Below, piece after piece: positions 6,870-16,598 of a stretch of 64,000 nucleotides of DNA. The stretch is from Roseateles sp. YR242 (GTDB lineage Bacteria > Pseudomonadota > Gammaproteobacteria > Burkholderiales > Burkholderiaceae_C). The notes below the pieces were generated by a model. The model was not told the origin of the DNA, ran no database searches, and saw nothing but the letters and a program-made list of their open reading frames with translations. The stretch spans positions 1-64,000 of the forward strand of contig NZ_FOAV01000018.1 of assembly GCF_900109745.1 (NCBI RefSeq), given 5' to 3'. The stretch's first letter is position 1. The number at the start of each line of letters is the position of its first letter. The translations under genes were made by a program, and so were the position numbers.

Positions 6870-7834
6870 AGACTGTTCAACAGACGCCGTCACGCCGCGA
6901 TCGGCTCGCTGGTGGTCTCGTCGGCCTGCTGATCGGGGATGCCCTCGGCGTGCCCTACGAATTTACGCCGCCCGCGGAGGTCCCGGACGCCCATGACATC
7001 GAGTTGGAGCCGCCCGCTGCATTCCAGCGCGCCCACACCGGGACACCCCCGGGTACTTGGTCGGACGACGGCGCGCAGGCGCTTTGCCTGCTCGCGAGCG
7101 TCCTCCGTCAAGATCGTCTGGACGTGGAGGATTTTGGGCGCCGCCTTGTCAACTGGAACGACCATGGGTACATGACGCCCGATGGGCGCGTCTTCGACGT
7201 CGGCATCCAGACCAGCCGGGCGCTGCAAGTCATCCGCAGGGGCGGGCTTGCCGTGACCGCAGGAGGGGCGTCAGAGAGAGACAACGGCAACGGCTCGCTC
7301 ATGCGTGTCCTGCCGCTGGCGCTGTGGCACGCAGGCAGCGACGAGGAGTTGGTGAGGGACGCCTTCCTGCAGTCGCTACCCACCCACGGTCACGTGCGCT
7401 CGCAGGTCTGCTGCGCTATCTACGTGCTCTGGGCCCGTCGTCTGCTCGACGGCCAAGAGGTCGAGGCCGCGTGGCTGGATGCTGTGCGATCTACACGTGC
7501 GCTTGTGGCCGATTCGCCTGAGGCCGTCGCGCAGTTGGAGTTCCACATCCGGCCCGAAGGTGACGCGACCGGGCGCGGAACGGGCTATGTCGTCGACTCG
7601 TTGCGATCGGCACGCCAGGTGCAGTCGGCCGGCGATTACGAGGCCATCGTCCGCGCCGCCATCCAGCTTGGGAACGACACCGACACCACGGCGTGCATTG
7701 CCGGAGGCATTGCGGGAATCCGCTTTGGACTGGCCGGCATTCCGGCACGCTGGCGCGATGGTCTGCGAGGCCGCGATGTGGTGGAGCCTCTGCTGGACCA
7801 GTTGCTGTCGAGGCGCGAGCCCGGAGACCAATGA
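6866..7834 (+). CDS. ADP-ribosylglycohydrolase (ARH/DraG family)
   Basis: A 322-residue protein that removes ADP-ribose from modified macromolecules or cleaves O-acetyl-ADP-ribose-like products in a Mg2+-dependent reaction. Visible motifs are GLLIGDALGVPYE (residues 20-32), TWSDDGAQAL (64-73, metal-binding Asp pair) and, near the C-terminus, LGNDTDTTACIAGGIAG with the second metal-binding D-x-D. It starts at GTG 6866, overlapping the KptA fragment stop. The coupling to an NAD+-dependent RNA repair enzyme suggests processing of ADP-ribosylated RNA or of ADP-ribose phosphate products; this is inference. Confidence 0.88.
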   Translation: MKTVQQTPSRRDRLAGGLVGLLIGDALGVPYEFTPPAEVPDAHDIELEPPAAFQRAHTGTPPGTWSDDGAQALCLLASVLRQDRLDVEDFGRRLVNWNDHGYMTPDGRVFDVGIQTSRALQVIRRGGLAVTAGGASERDNGNGSLMRVLPLALWHAGSDEELVRDAFLQSLPTHGHVRSQVCCAIYVLWARRLLDGQEVEAAWLDAVRSTRALVADSPEAVAQLEFHIRPEGDATGRGTGYVVDSLRSARQVQSAGDYEAIVRAAIQLGNDTDTTACIAGGIAGIRFGLAGIPARWRDGLRGRDVVEPLLDQLLSRREPGDQ

Positions 7835-7971
7835 CATGGAACGAACGAACTATTCCACGCCGCTGGCCTACGCTCGTTGGGGTGCCAGCAAAGCTCTGGC
7901 CGGAACGCGGCGGCACATCCTGGCGCTCATACCGCCAGTCCGGACAATGCCCGGGAAGTAATCACAGACCG

Positions 7972-10137
7972 CTACCACCTAAACGACACATTCACCATCC
8001 CCGCCCATCCCGAGCTTGAACTGGTGATCTTCTGATGCCCCGCCTCAAAACTGACCGCCAGCGCCTTGCGATTCCCCACCCCGATGGAGGCGCCCAGCAC
8101 CTCCTCGTGGCCGCTGTGCTGGCCAATGACCGCCTGGGTGCCAATGACCGTGCCGTCCTTGCTCGCATTGACGGCAGGATTCGTTCCGAATCCTTTCAGT
8201 GCTGACGCGCGTACATACACCTGATGGGTCAGTGAGTCGCTCGTCCCCAGGTGCCGCAGTGTCAACCCCGCCTTCATCTGGCCGAACGTCGTGCGCTGCG
8301 TTTGCATCAGCACGCCCGCCGTGGTGACATTGTTATCCTTGAACATCACCGCACCGACCACCGAGGCGGACGGCTCCAGTGACAAGCCGCGGCTCAATTC
8401 AAACGGCACACCGCCTTCCAGGCTGGCGGTGGCGGCACTGGTGCGGAACCGGCCGCTACTGACACTCGGCTCCAGGCTGGTGGCGTCGTAGACCGCCCGC
8501 ACCGTGGCCGCGCCGACACTGGCCGCGACATAAGCGCCGCCCCTGGTCCTGACGCTGACATGGCCGTTCACCGATGTCATGTTCGCGATGCCGTTCCCGC
8601 GAGCATAGGCATCATCCACATGCCCCTGCGTCACGCTGACGCCCGCGCGGGCCGCTCCGTTGCCAACCTGGCCGACATACCAGTCCCCGCCCAGGTTGAG
8701 CGCGGTGACGTTCTGCCGATATTGGCGGCCATTGCTCGTGTCGGTCTTGTCGTGGCTGGCCATGGGCGTCGCCCAGACATGCCGCGACGATTCGTCCGCC
8801 CGGCTCGCTGAGTTCGAGACGTTACCTGCGGTCCAATTGGAGGTTCGCAACAGCAGATTGCGCATGGCGTCCAGCGCCTCGCCAGCGGTCAGAACGGCTT
8901 CGGCAGGCAATACGGCTGCAGCGGTGGTCGGTGTGCTCGATAGATTCAGCGCCGCCGTTGACGGGCCCTCCGAAGCGCCCAGTTCCGAGGGCGACATCCC
9001 GTTGGTGTCCGTCACGGCCCAGTGATCCGCTCTGTTGGATCCAGTCTCGCCTGGCGTCACCAGGCCGCTCGCGCCCTGCAGCGTGACACGCGGTAGGTCG
9101 GTGAGAGCGATCGGCTCGATGGCTTCCGGGGTGATGCGTTCTGCCAGGGCGGGGTGGGCGGATGGCATGGTCAATACGCCGGACTTGCCACCCGTCTGCG
9201 GAACCACAGGTGTGGTCATGCCGTTGAGGTTGACGCCGCGAACATGGGCCCCTGGGCCGGTTGAGGTAAAGAGGCTGTTGCCCTGCTGCAGAGTGAAGAC
9301 TGGCCGGCCTTCGGCATCCAGGCTCGGCGCAAAGACCCGGTCCGTCAGCCCGGCACGCGTGAGCGTGCTGGTGTAGGAGGCAGCGGAGGCATAGTGAACC
9401 GGCGCCGCCGTCGCCATCGCGGCGCAGACCGACAGTGAAATCGCCGACCGTCGCAGCTCGTGCGTCCGCAGGGCGCGCCGGGCCCGTGGGGCAGCGGGGC
9501 GCACTGGCATGGGCCGGGTTTTGCGCCCGGCGGGGGAGCGGCGGCTGCTCGTGGGTGTGGATTCGCGCGCCAACGGCATTGCGCGCCGCGCCGTCTCCTG
9601 CAGGAAGCGCGCATGCAGTTCGGCAGGGGCGCGTCCGTAGAAGAGCGTCTCGTTGAGGACTTGCTCGTAAGGGCCCGCCGATAGACAGCCGGGACGTGTC
9701 ATGGCCTTGAAGCGGTCCTCGGGAATGGGGAGGGAGCGATAGAGCTGATGGCCGCCACGAACGGACAGCGCCGTCACGGTCAGCAGGCCGCCGTTCAGGC
9801 GCCGGATGACCCAGCGCACGCGGCGGGTCAGGGTGCCGCTCACCTGCTTGACGGCAGAGCGCAGGGCTACGTCGCGCGCGTCGCCTTCCAGTGCGCCGGT
9901 CAGTACCAGGCAGCGGGCCAGCGAAAACCGGATCAGCACCCAGCCGGACACGAGCTGGTCGCCTTGGCCCCGCCCCGTCACTTCCACCACCAGGCTGGCC
10001 GCCAGCACAGGCTGCGCGCCGTTCGGTGCCGCGAGCCGCGCCCGGCCTGGCGTGGTCGAATCTGCCTTTCTCGGGGAGCGCTTGCGGCTTCGTCGAGAGC
10101 TGGGCGCCGAATCGGTGTGGAGAGGGGCGGTTTCCAT
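7972..10137 (-). CDS. Autotransporter-type outer-membrane beta-barrel protein with unusual N-terminus
   Basis: The last ~300 residues have the alternating pattern of an autotransporter barrel (residues around LGGDWYVGQVGNGAARAGV onward), with short strands and the terminal MVNVSFRW, ending in an aromatic residue. The likely passenger start follows a signal-like stretch, RRSAISLSVCAAMATAAP. About 235 residues precede that stretch if ATG 10137 is the start. They are basic and contain an unrecognised globular-looking region (RRLNGGLLTVTALSVRGGHQ). ATG 9510 just before the signal is an alternative start; TTG 10284 is possible but unlikely. No ribosome site decides the matter. Confidence 0.65.
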   Translation of the reverse strand: METAPLHTDSAPSSRRSRKRSPRKADSTTPGRARLAAPNGAQPVLAASLVVEVTGRGQGDQLVSGWVLIRFSLARCLVLTGALEGDARDVALRSAVKQVSGTLTRRVRWVIRRLNGGLLTVTALSVRGGHQLYRSLPIPEDRFKAMTRPGCLSAGPYEQVLNETLFYGRAPAELHARFLQETARRAMPLARESTPTSSRRSPAGRKTRPMPVRPAAPRARRALRTHELRRSAISLSVCAAMATAAPVHYASAASYTSTLTRAGLTDRVFAPSLDAEGRPVFTLQQGNSLFTSTGPGAHVRGVNLNGMTTPVVPQTGGKSGVLTMPSAHPALAERITPEAIEPIALTDLPRVTLQGASGLVTPGETGSNRADHWAVTDTNGMSPSELGASEGPSTAALNLSSTPTTAAAVLPAEAVLTAGEALDAMRNLLLRTSNWTAGNVSNSASRADESSRHVWATPMASHDKTDTSNGRQYRQNVTALNLGGDWYVGQVGNGAARAGVSVTQGHVDDAYARGNGIANMTSVNGHVSVRTRGGAYVAASVGAATVRAVYDATSLEPSVSSGRFRTSAATASLEGGVPFELSRGLSLEPSASVVGAVMFKDNNVTTAGVLMQTQRTTFGQMKAGLTLRHLGTSDSLTHQVYVRASALKGFGTNPAVNASKDGTVIGTQAVIGQHSGHEEVLGASIGVGNRKALAVSFEAGHQKITSSSSGWAGMVNVSFRW

Positions 10138-10579
10138 GGCTGCGCCGCGGGCGGTCGGGGGAGGTCGGGTCCGCGCGACGTCAGTCGTTCCCGGGAACTG
10201 CCCGGCTACGGATATCGGGCGCGATGATGCCTGAGGAGCAGGTGTTGCGGGCGGTTTTGGGCCGTTTCGATACAAGGAACACAATCTGTTTACGATTTAA
10301 CCGCGTGCACGCCGTTCTCTTGCTCGTCCGTCGCGCGGGACGATGCTCATCGTCCTGACTTCATCCAGCAGACCGCTCGTTCCATGCCGATGTCGCCGCG
10401 TGGTCAGCGCCCGGCCGCTGCGCCGGTGAAGAAGTACGTTCGCAGCGACCTTGCGAAAAGTCAGTTCCGCGAAGGCATTGATCTCTATATTTATGGCAGT
10501 GCAGCGTTTCTTAGCCAAGGGCGCCGCATGCCGCACAGGGATGCACGAGGCGCGCAGACGCCGTTGCCCAAATGGGTCG
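10138..10579. other. Divergent intergenic region, autotransporter/diguanylate cyclase
   Basis: Frames are open across parts of this 440-bp stretch, but none looks like protein. It should carry the promoters of both divergent genes. An AT-rich patch with TATATT near 10487 is a possible -10 element for the rightward gene. Nothing else is recognised. Confidence 0.4.
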
Positions 10580-12433
10580 ATGGAACGTCTGAAACCGCAT
10601 CCCGCCGCGCCGTTGCGTCGATTCGCCGCTTGGCTTCTAGTGGCCAATATCGTGGTTGATGGCGCCCTGCTCGGCGCCGTTTGGCAGAACCTTGTCCTGG
10701 CGCGAGCGTCCAATCAGCGTTTGGCCGAACAGGCCGCGCAAAACCTCGCCCATAGTCTCAGCCTCGACATCGACTCGGATCTCCAGATCGTGGATCGGGT
10801 GCTCCTGGCGGTCACAAGGGCGACGACAGAGGGATCAAATGACCCGCTTGGCCGCGCCCGCCTTGAGGCGGCAAGGCTGGAGCCGCTGCTCGGCGGGAAC
10901 GCCTCACTTCACGTCTCTTTCACCACAGCGCGGGACGCCCCTGTCAGCGATGGCGACGATGTGAGGCCGTGTACGCTGGCGCATCGCGCCGTCGCTACGG
11001 GTGATGGTCTCACAGTGTCGGCGCCCGTTCAGTGTGGTGTCTCTGGCGACTGGTCGATTTCCATGGCGCGTCGCCTGACAGACGGTCAAGGCCGCCCGCT
11101 CGGCACCGTTATCGCCGTATTGCCGACCCTGCAGTTCCGAGCCGCGTTCAAGGCGCTTGACCTCGGCGCGCAAGGCGCCGTCTCCCTAAGAAGCGACGAC
11201 ATGCGCTTGATCGCCCGATATACGCCCGGTGAGCCGCCATCGCCGAAAGGCGTCGGATCGAATGCAGTATCGGAAACGCTGCGCCGCCAGTTGGCGCTGG
11301 CGCCAGGCCAGGGCAGCTATCGATCCACCACGGCGCTGGATGGCATCGAGCGCATCAATGCCTATCGACGTGTCAGCGCCTACCCACTGACGGTGATCGT
11401 CGGCGTCGGCGCGGAGGAAGTGCTGCTGACGTCGTCCGCCGAATTTCGTCGTGATCTGGCGGTGGCGGCACTGGTCATGTGGGCCATGGCCGGTCTATCC
11501 ATCCACCTGTACCGCCGGCATCGCGCCGAGCGCCAGGCACGCGATGCCACGTTGCGAGTGGCGCGTGAGCAGGAGCTCCTGTTGCGCAACGAGTTGGTGG
11601 GTATGGCCAGGCTCCAGCACTGCCAAACCACATGGACCAACGAAGCGCTGGCGCTCATGTTTGGCTATGAATCGCAAGAGCTTTGGGACACGCCCATTCG
11701 GTTGCTGTATCTGGACGATTCATCCTATCGAGAAGTCTGCGACGCCGGTTACGCCGCGTTCCGCGCGGGCAAGTTGTTTCGCACTCAGTTGCAGATGCGG
11801 CGCAAGGACGGGCGCCCGGTCTGGGTAGACCTCAGCGGTACTTCCGTGGGTGAAGACGAGAGCCTGTGGATGCTGGCCGACATCGACGCACTCAAACAAA
11901 GCGAAGAAGAGGCGCTTCAGCTGTCTCGCCTGGACATGCTCACTGGCTTGCCAAACCGACGAGGGCTGGAAGCCTGGATCGCGGAATTCATGCCGCGACG
12001 CTCACCGTCGGACGTTATGGCCGTGGCCTACATGGATCTGGACGGATTCAAGCCCATCAACGATGCGCTTGGCCATGATGCTGGCGATGAGGTGCTTCGG
12101 ATTGTGGGAGCGCGGCTATCCAGTGCCTTGCGCGAGGGGGACCTGGCGGTACGTCTGGGCGGGGACGAGTTTTCATTGACGCTGACGAGCGTTTCCGGCG
12201 AGCAAGAGGCGACGGCGGTCTTGCATCGACTGCGAGAGGTGATCAGCCGGCCGATGCGCCTGAGCGGAGGACAGTCTATACATGTCGACGTCAGTGTCGG
12301 ACTGGCGATGGGGAGAATCGGCGATGCAATTTCGCAGCTGATGCATGCTGCGGACGAGGCGCTTTACGCCGCAAAGCGCGCAGGCAAAGGGCGAGTGGTG
12401 ATAGGGGTGGCAGAGCCCGATAAGCTTCAGTAA
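10580..12433 (+). CDS. Membrane-bound diguanylate cyclase (sensor-PAS-GGDEF)
   Basis: About 617 residues from ATG 10580. A first membrane helix (FAAWLLVANIVVDGALLGAV) and a second (LAVAALVMWAMAGLSIHLY) enclose a periplasmic sensor region of the dCACHE type. A PAS-like domain follows (TWTNEALALMFGYESQELWD), then a GGDEF domain. RLGGDEFS is intact and RxxD five residues upstream (REGD) is the inhibitory c-di-GMP site, so it is probably an active, feedback-inhibited cyclase. The frame extends to 10451, but the chosen Met places the basic residues immediately before the first helix. Confidence 0.88.
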   Translation: MERLKPHPAAPLRRFAAWLLVANIVVDGALLGAVWQNLVLARASNQRLAEQAAQNLAHSLSLDIDSDLQIVDRVLLAVTRATTEGSNDPLGRARLEAARLEPLLGGNASLHVSFTTARDAPVSDGDDVRPCTLAHRAVATGDGLTVSAPVQCGVSGDWSISMARRLTDGQGRPLGTVIAVLPTLQFRAAFKALDLGAQGAVSLRSDDMRLIARYTPGEPPSPKGVGSNAVSETLRRQLALAPGQGSYRSTTALDGIERINAYRRVSAYPLTVIVGVGAEEVLLTSSAEFRRDLAVAALVMWAMAGLSIHLYRRHRAERQARDATLRVAREQELLLRNELVGMARLQHCQTTWTNEALALMFGYESQELWDTPIRLLYLDDSSYREVCDAGYAAFRAGKLFRTQLQMRRKDGRPVWVDLSGTSVGEDESLWMLADIDALKQSEEEALQLSRLDMLTGLPNRRGLEAWIAEFMPRRSPSDVMAVAYMDLDGFKPINDALGHDAGDEVLRIVGARLSSALREGDLAVRLGGDEFSLTLTSVSGEQEATAVLHRLREVISRPMRLSGGQSIHVDVSVGLAMGRIGDAISQLMHAADEALYAAKRAGKGRVVIGVAEPDKLQ

Positions 12434-12535
12434 GCTCCAACGAATCGGTGCCAACTGCAAGGTGTTGAATTGGGTCTTAGAGCGATTGGCGCCCGCCGGC
12501 CAGGATAGGCATTCCCCCAACCGGAGATCCTGCGT

Positions 12536-12751
12536 ATGGCTACCCCACCCCCCGTCAAAGGTCCTGCGTCGTACTTTCCCTCCATCGAAAAAACATACGG
12601 CCACCCCATTGCCTACTGGATGCAACTGTTGCAGCAAGCTGGCTCCCTCAAGCACATGGAACTGGTGAACCTGCTCAAGACGGAGCATGGTTTGGGTCAC
12701 GGCCACGCCAATGCGTTGGTGGCTTGGCACATAAGCCAGAAGCAGCCGTAA
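12536..12751 (+). CDS. DUF4287 domain protein
   Basis: A 71-residue protein with the DUF4287 pattern: FPSIEKTYGHPIAYWMQLL, then a helix ending in HMELVNLLKTEHGLGHGHAN and ALVAWHIS. The family is small, cytoplasmic and uncharacterised, often seen as a stand-alone protein or fused to DUF5655. ATG 12536 is preceded by CGGAGATCC, a good ribosome site. The gene stands alone between the cyclase and fadE. Confidence 0.8.
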   Translation: MATPPPVKGPASYFPSIEKTYGHPIAYWMQLLQQAGSLKHMELVNLLKTEHGLGHGHANALVAWHISQKQP

Positions 12752-12819
12752 GCTCGTCCTACACGCGGGCGCGGCCGGGGCTGACGTTGGCAACAGGCTG
12801 CCAGCGCTAGCCTTGCTCC

Positions 12820-15066
12820 ATGGGACTGCACCAACTCATCGGGCGCCTGGCTATGGCGCCGTTCGCCAAAGCCTTGCCCGCCATGGGCGATACGGAACGC
12901 GCTGCGCTCGAAGCCGGTACCGTTGGCTTTGAAGGGCAACTCTTTGCGGGCCAGCCGGATTTCGATGTATTGGCGGGACAAGGTCCCAACCGCCTGACCG
13001 AAGACGAGCGTCGCTTCCTCGACCAGGAGGTGAACACACTCGTCGGCATGCTGGACGACCACGCCATCGACGAAGCCGGCGACCTGCCGCCCGAGGTGTG
13101 GCAATACCTGCGCGAGAACCGCTTTTTCGGGATGATCATTCCCAAGGAATACGGCGGCCTGGGTTTCGGCCATTACGCGCATGCCGAGGTAGTGACCCGC
13201 ATCGCCACCGTCAACACCGCTTGTGCAGTGACGGTCATGGTGCCCAACTCACTGGGCCCGGCCGAACTGCTCCTGCGTTATGGCACGCCGGCACAGCAGC
13301 AACATTACCTGCCTCGCCTGGCCGACGGCCGCGAGCTGCCCTGTTTCGGCCTGACTTCGCCCTACGCGGGGTCGGACGCAGCCTCCATCCCCGACCGAGG
13401 TGTTCTCACCGAACGCATCATCGATGGCCGGCCGGTGCGCGGCTTCAATGTGCGCTTCGACAAGCGCTACATCACGCTCGCCCCCGTGGCCAGCGTCGTG
13501 GGCCTGGCCTTCCAGGCAGTGGACCCCACACGGCCCGACGGCCAGCAGGAGCTCGGCATCACCTGCGCATTGCTGCCGGTGCCGACGCCCGGCATGGAAA
13601 TCGGTCACCGTCACCGCCCCATGGACTCGGCCTTCATGAACGGGCCGATTCGCGGCAAGGACGTATTTGTGCCGATGGATTGGGTGATCGGCGGCGAGGA
13701 GCGGGTGGGTCAGGGCTGGCGCATGCTGATGGAGTGCCTGGCCGCTGGCCGCGCCATCTCGCTGCCGGCCCTGGGTGCCGCCATGCAGCAGACGGCGCTG
13801 TTCGTGGTCAACGGCTACGGGCAGGTACGTGAACAGTTTGGCTTGCCCATCGGGCGTTTCCACGCCATTGCAGGCATCACCGCGCAGATGGCCGCCAGGC
13901 TCTATGCCACCGATGCCGCCCGGCGCTACACCGCTGCGGTGCTTGATGAAGGCGAGCGTCCCAGCGTGGCCAGCGCCATCCTCAAGGTGCAGTTGACCGA
14001 AGCGGGTCGCCGAGCCGTCAACGATGGCATGGATGTCCTGGGGGGCAAGGGCATCATTGCCGGCCCGCGCAACCTGCTGGGTGTGGCTTATCGCCATGCT
14101 CCCATCGCCATCACGGTGGAAGGCGCAAATCTGCTGTCACGGGCGCTGATCATCTTCGGCCAGGGGGCGACACGTTGCCATCCTTTTGTGCTGGAAGAAA
14201 TGGCGGCTGTACAGGCGCAGGATCCTGAGCGGCTGGGCCGCGCGCTCGTGGGGCACGTCGGCCACGTGATGCGCAACCTCTGGCGAAGCCTGGCGCACAC
14301 GCCTTTGTTGGGGGAGCCACCTGCCGATCTGCGCGCCGAGGCCAAGCTGATCGCCTCGCTTTCCGCACGCTACGCGCTCACCGCTGATCTCGCCATGGGT
14401 TTACTGGGGGGGAAGCTCAAGCGCATGGAGTTGTTGTCGGCACGCTTGGGCGATGTGCTTGCCTGCCTGTACCTCGCTTCCGCCAGCGTGTGGCGCTATC
14501 AGGTGGAGAACGACCCGGCGGTGCTGCCGGTTGCACGCGCGGCCATCCGCCAGCAATTGCATGAGGCCGCCACGCTGCTGGGCGAGCTTTACGCCAATCT
14601 GCCATCGCGCCTCCTGCGCGGGATGGCATCGATGTTTCTGCACGGCACCCGGCATCTCGCCCCGCTGCGGGACCGGGAGGCCATTGCGTTGGCTGATGCC
14701 TTGCGCACACAGCCGGCCCTGATTCGCAAGCTATGCCCGGACGTCTCTCAGCCCAAGCGCGGCGGCTTGCTCGACCTGATGCGCGCCCTCGACGCAGCCC
14801 AAGCGCTGGGTGACGAAGTGGCTGAACTCAATAAGGCGCTGCGCCGCTCGGGCTCACTGGAGGCGGTGGCGCGTGGGTCTCGCCATCCTGACTTGGCCCT
14901 GGCCTACCTGCGCGCCGCCGAGCAGGTGATTCGAGTGGACGAGGACCAAGGCGGATCGCCCGCCAATAGCAGCCGAGTGGAGACAGGCCGCGCCTCGGAA
15001 GCTCGCAGGGCTGGTGCCCTTGCGGACGAAGCTCCCGAAATGGCGCTGATGAGCCGTTCCGTTTGA
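12820..15066 (+). CDS. fadE: Acyl-CoA dehydrogenase, FadE type
   Basis: A 748-residue homologue of E. coli FadE, which catalyses the first oxidation of fatty acyl-CoA in beta-oxidation. Near-exact shared blocks include MIIPKEYGGLGF, VPNSLGPAELLLRYGT, LTSPYAGSDAASIPD, RGKDVFVPMDWVIGG, GQGWRMLMECLA and the C-terminal PIAITVEGANLLSRALIIFG. The C-terminal third is the DUF1974 domain that distinguishes FadE from ordinary acyl-CoA dehydrogenases. The N-terminal membrane segments of the E. coli enzyme are absent, so it is likely soluble or peripheral. The start matches where the homologous soluble region begins. Confidence 0.9.
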   Translation: MGLHQLIGRLAMAPFAKALPAMGDTERAALEAGTVGFEGQLFAGQPDFDVLAGQGPNRLTEDERRFLDQEVNTLVGMLDDHAIDEAGDLPPEVWQYLRENRFFGMIIPKEYGGLGFGHYAHAEVVTRIATVNTACAVTVMVPNSLGPAELLLRYGTPAQQQHYLPRLADGRELPCFGLTSPYAGSDAASIPDRGVLTERIIDGRPVRGFNVRFDKRYITLAPVASVVGLAFQAVDPTRPDGQQELGITCALLPVPTPGMEIGHRHRPMDSAFMNGPIRGKDVFVPMDWVIGGEERVGQGWRMLMECLAAGRAISLPALGAAMQQTALFVVNGYGQVREQFGLPIGRFHAIAGITAQMAARLYATDAARRYTAAVLDEGERPSVASAILKVQLTEAGRRAVNDGMDVLGGKGIIAGPRNLLGVAYRHAPIAITVEGANLLSRALIIFGQGATRCHPFVLEEMAAVQAQDPERLGRALVGHVGHVMRNLWRSLAHTPLLGEPPADLRAEAKLIASLSARYALTADLAMGLLGGKLKRMELLSARLGDVLACLYLASASVWRYQVENDPAVLPVARAAIRQQLHEAATLLGELYANLPSRLLRGMASMFLHGTRHLAPLRDREAIALADALRTQPALIRKLCPDVSQPKRGGLLDLMRALDAAQALGDEVAELNKALRRSGSLEAVARGSRHPDLALAYLRAAEQVIRVDEDQGGSPANSSRVETGRASEARRAGALADEAPEMALMSRSV

Positions 15067-15220
15067 GTCGGTTCGGATTGTGTCTCAACGGCCAGTCGCT
15101 GGTCGATGAAAGCGAGCGGAACATCGACGCGCAGGTCTGTGCGTTGCCCTGACGTCTCAGCGCGCTGCGGTCGCAGCATTCGGCTCTGGACCGCAGGCAC
15201 GCCTACAGGAGAACGCGGCA

Positions 15221-15682
15221 ATGTTCGAAATGCAGATCAGCCCCTGGGAGCTGCTGGCGCGAGCGGCCCTCATTTATGGCGCTCTACTGGTGATGGTGCG
15301 CGTGTCCGGAAAACGGACGGTCGGCCAGTTCACCCCGTTTGACCTGCTGGTGGTGATGCTGCTGAGTGAGTCCGTGAGTAATGGACTGAGCGGCGGCGAG
15401 AACTCGGTCGTTGGTGCCTGGATCCTTGCGGCGGCCTTGATCGCGATGAACAGCACCCTTGCGTTTCTCGGTTCTCGAAGCAAGCGTTTCGAGCATTGGA
15501 TCGAAGGATCGCCCGTACTCGTGGGACGAGATGGCCGCTGGTTCAACGATGTCTTGCGACGTCACCGGCTCAGCGGCGCGGATGTGGAGAAAGCGCTGCG
15601 GGAGTGCGATTGCTCGCTGGCGGACATGAAGATGGCGGTGTTGGAGAGTGATGGGAGCATCAGCATCGTCAAGAAAACTTGA
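15221..15682 (+). CDS. DUF421 (YetF-type) membrane protein
   Basis: A 153-residue protein. Two or three membrane helices fill the first half (LLARAALIYGALLVMVRV, FDLLVVMLLSESVSNGLSG, AWILAAALIAMNSTLAFLG). The cytoplasmic DUF421/YrdC-like half follows, with the hallmarks GKRTVGQFTPFDLLVVML and GSPVLVGRDGRWFNDVLRR. YetF-type proteins have no settled function; some act in the spore or cell envelope of Firmicutes. AGGAGAACGCGGCA precedes ATG 15221. It ends 12 bp before the convergent short-chain dehydrogenase gene. Confidence 0.85.
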   Translation: MFEMQISPWELLARAALIYGALLVMVRVSGKRTVGQFTPFDLLVVMLLSESVSNGLSGGENSVVGAWILAAALIAMNSTLAFLGSRSKRFEHWIEGSPVLVGRDGRWFNDVLRRHRLSGADVEKALRECDCSLADMKMAVLESDGSISIVKKT

Positions 15683-15693
15683 GGCTTGTGGCC

Positions 15694-16557
15694 TCATGGG
15701 TCACCACGTCCACCGGAGGCGCCATACACCTGCCCGGTGGCGTAGCTGGATTCTGCAGACGCCAGCAGGACATACACCGCAGCCAGCTCCGCAGGTTGAC
15801 CTGCTCTCCCCATGGGCGTCTCGGTACCAAATTTCTGCAACTTCTCCTGCGTCTGGCCGCCACACACCTGCAACGGCGTCCAGAACGGGCCGGGGGCAAC
15901 CGCGTTGACGCGGATGCCTTGCTTGGCCAACTGTTTGGCCAGGCCCTTGGTGAAGATCAGGATCGCGCCTTTGGTAGAGGCATAGTCCAGCAGGTTTTCG
16001 CCGGGGTCATAGGCGTTGACGGACGCCGTGTTGATGATGGAGCTGCCCGCCGCAAGATGAGGAACGGCCGCCTTGCAGAGCCAGAACGGGGCATAGATAT
16101 TGGTCTTGAATGTCCAGTCGAACTGCTCGGTGCTGATGTCCAGAATCGATTCATGGCTCTGTTGGCGGGCCGCGTTGTTCACCAGAATGTCCAGGCCGCC
16201 CAATTCCGTCACGGCGTTCGCCACCAGTTGCTCGCAGAAGGCTTCATCGCGCAAGTCACCCGGTAGGGCGACCGCCTTGCGTCCCGCAGAGCGGATCAGT
16301 TCGATCACTTCCTTCGCGTCCGGCTCCTCCGCCGGCAGGTAGTTGATGGCCACATCGGCGCCCTCTCGGGCAAACGCGATCGCGGCGGCGCGGCCAATCC
16401 CGCTGTCGCCCCCGGTAATCAATGCGCGGCGGCCAGTGAGGCGGCCGTGCCCCACATAACTGCTTTCCCCGTGATCGGGCCGCGGTGTCATCTCGCTGGC
16501 GAGGCCCGGCCAGGGCTGTGATTGCTTGGGAAAAGCGATCTTGCTCGTGGACGTCAT
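15694..16557 (-). CDS. Short-chain dehydrogenase/reductase, YghA/YhdF-like
   Basis: A 287-residue SDR with an N-terminal extension ([22 protein letters not shown]) typical of the YghA/glucose-1-dehydrogenase-like subgroup often annotated as stress-induced. The nucleotide site is [19 protein letters not shown], with NNAARQ, the catalytic Ser region NTASVNAY and YASTK (Tyr and Lys). The C-terminus PFWTPLQV...[15 protein letters not shown] is canonical. The open frame reaches further upstream, but ATG 16557 starts the conserved region. It is upstream-adjacent to hemerythrin on the same strand. Confidence 0.88.
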   Translation of the reverse strand: MTSTSKIAFPKQSQPWPGLASEMTPRPDHGESSYVGHGRLTGRRALITGGDSGIGRAAAIAFAREGADVAINYLPAEEPDAKEVIELIRSAGRKAVALPGDLRDEAFCEQLVANAVTELGGLDILVNNAARQQSHESILDISTEQFDWTFKTNIYAPFWLCKAAVPHLAAGSSIINTASVNAYDPGENLLDYASTKGAILIFTKGLAKQLAKQGIRVNAVAPGPFWTPLQVCGGQTQEKLQKFGTETPMGRAGQPAELAAVYVLLASAESSYATGQVYGASGGRGDP

Positions 16558-16598
16558 CGAAATACTCCTGATGTTTGGGCCGAAAGCCTCGCCGCTGA

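Noticed and set aside
15010-15040. Possible third copy of the 3287/5822 repeat (GCCCTTGCGGACGAAG)
   Set aside because: Only 16 bases match and they fall inside the fadE reading frame; judged chance.
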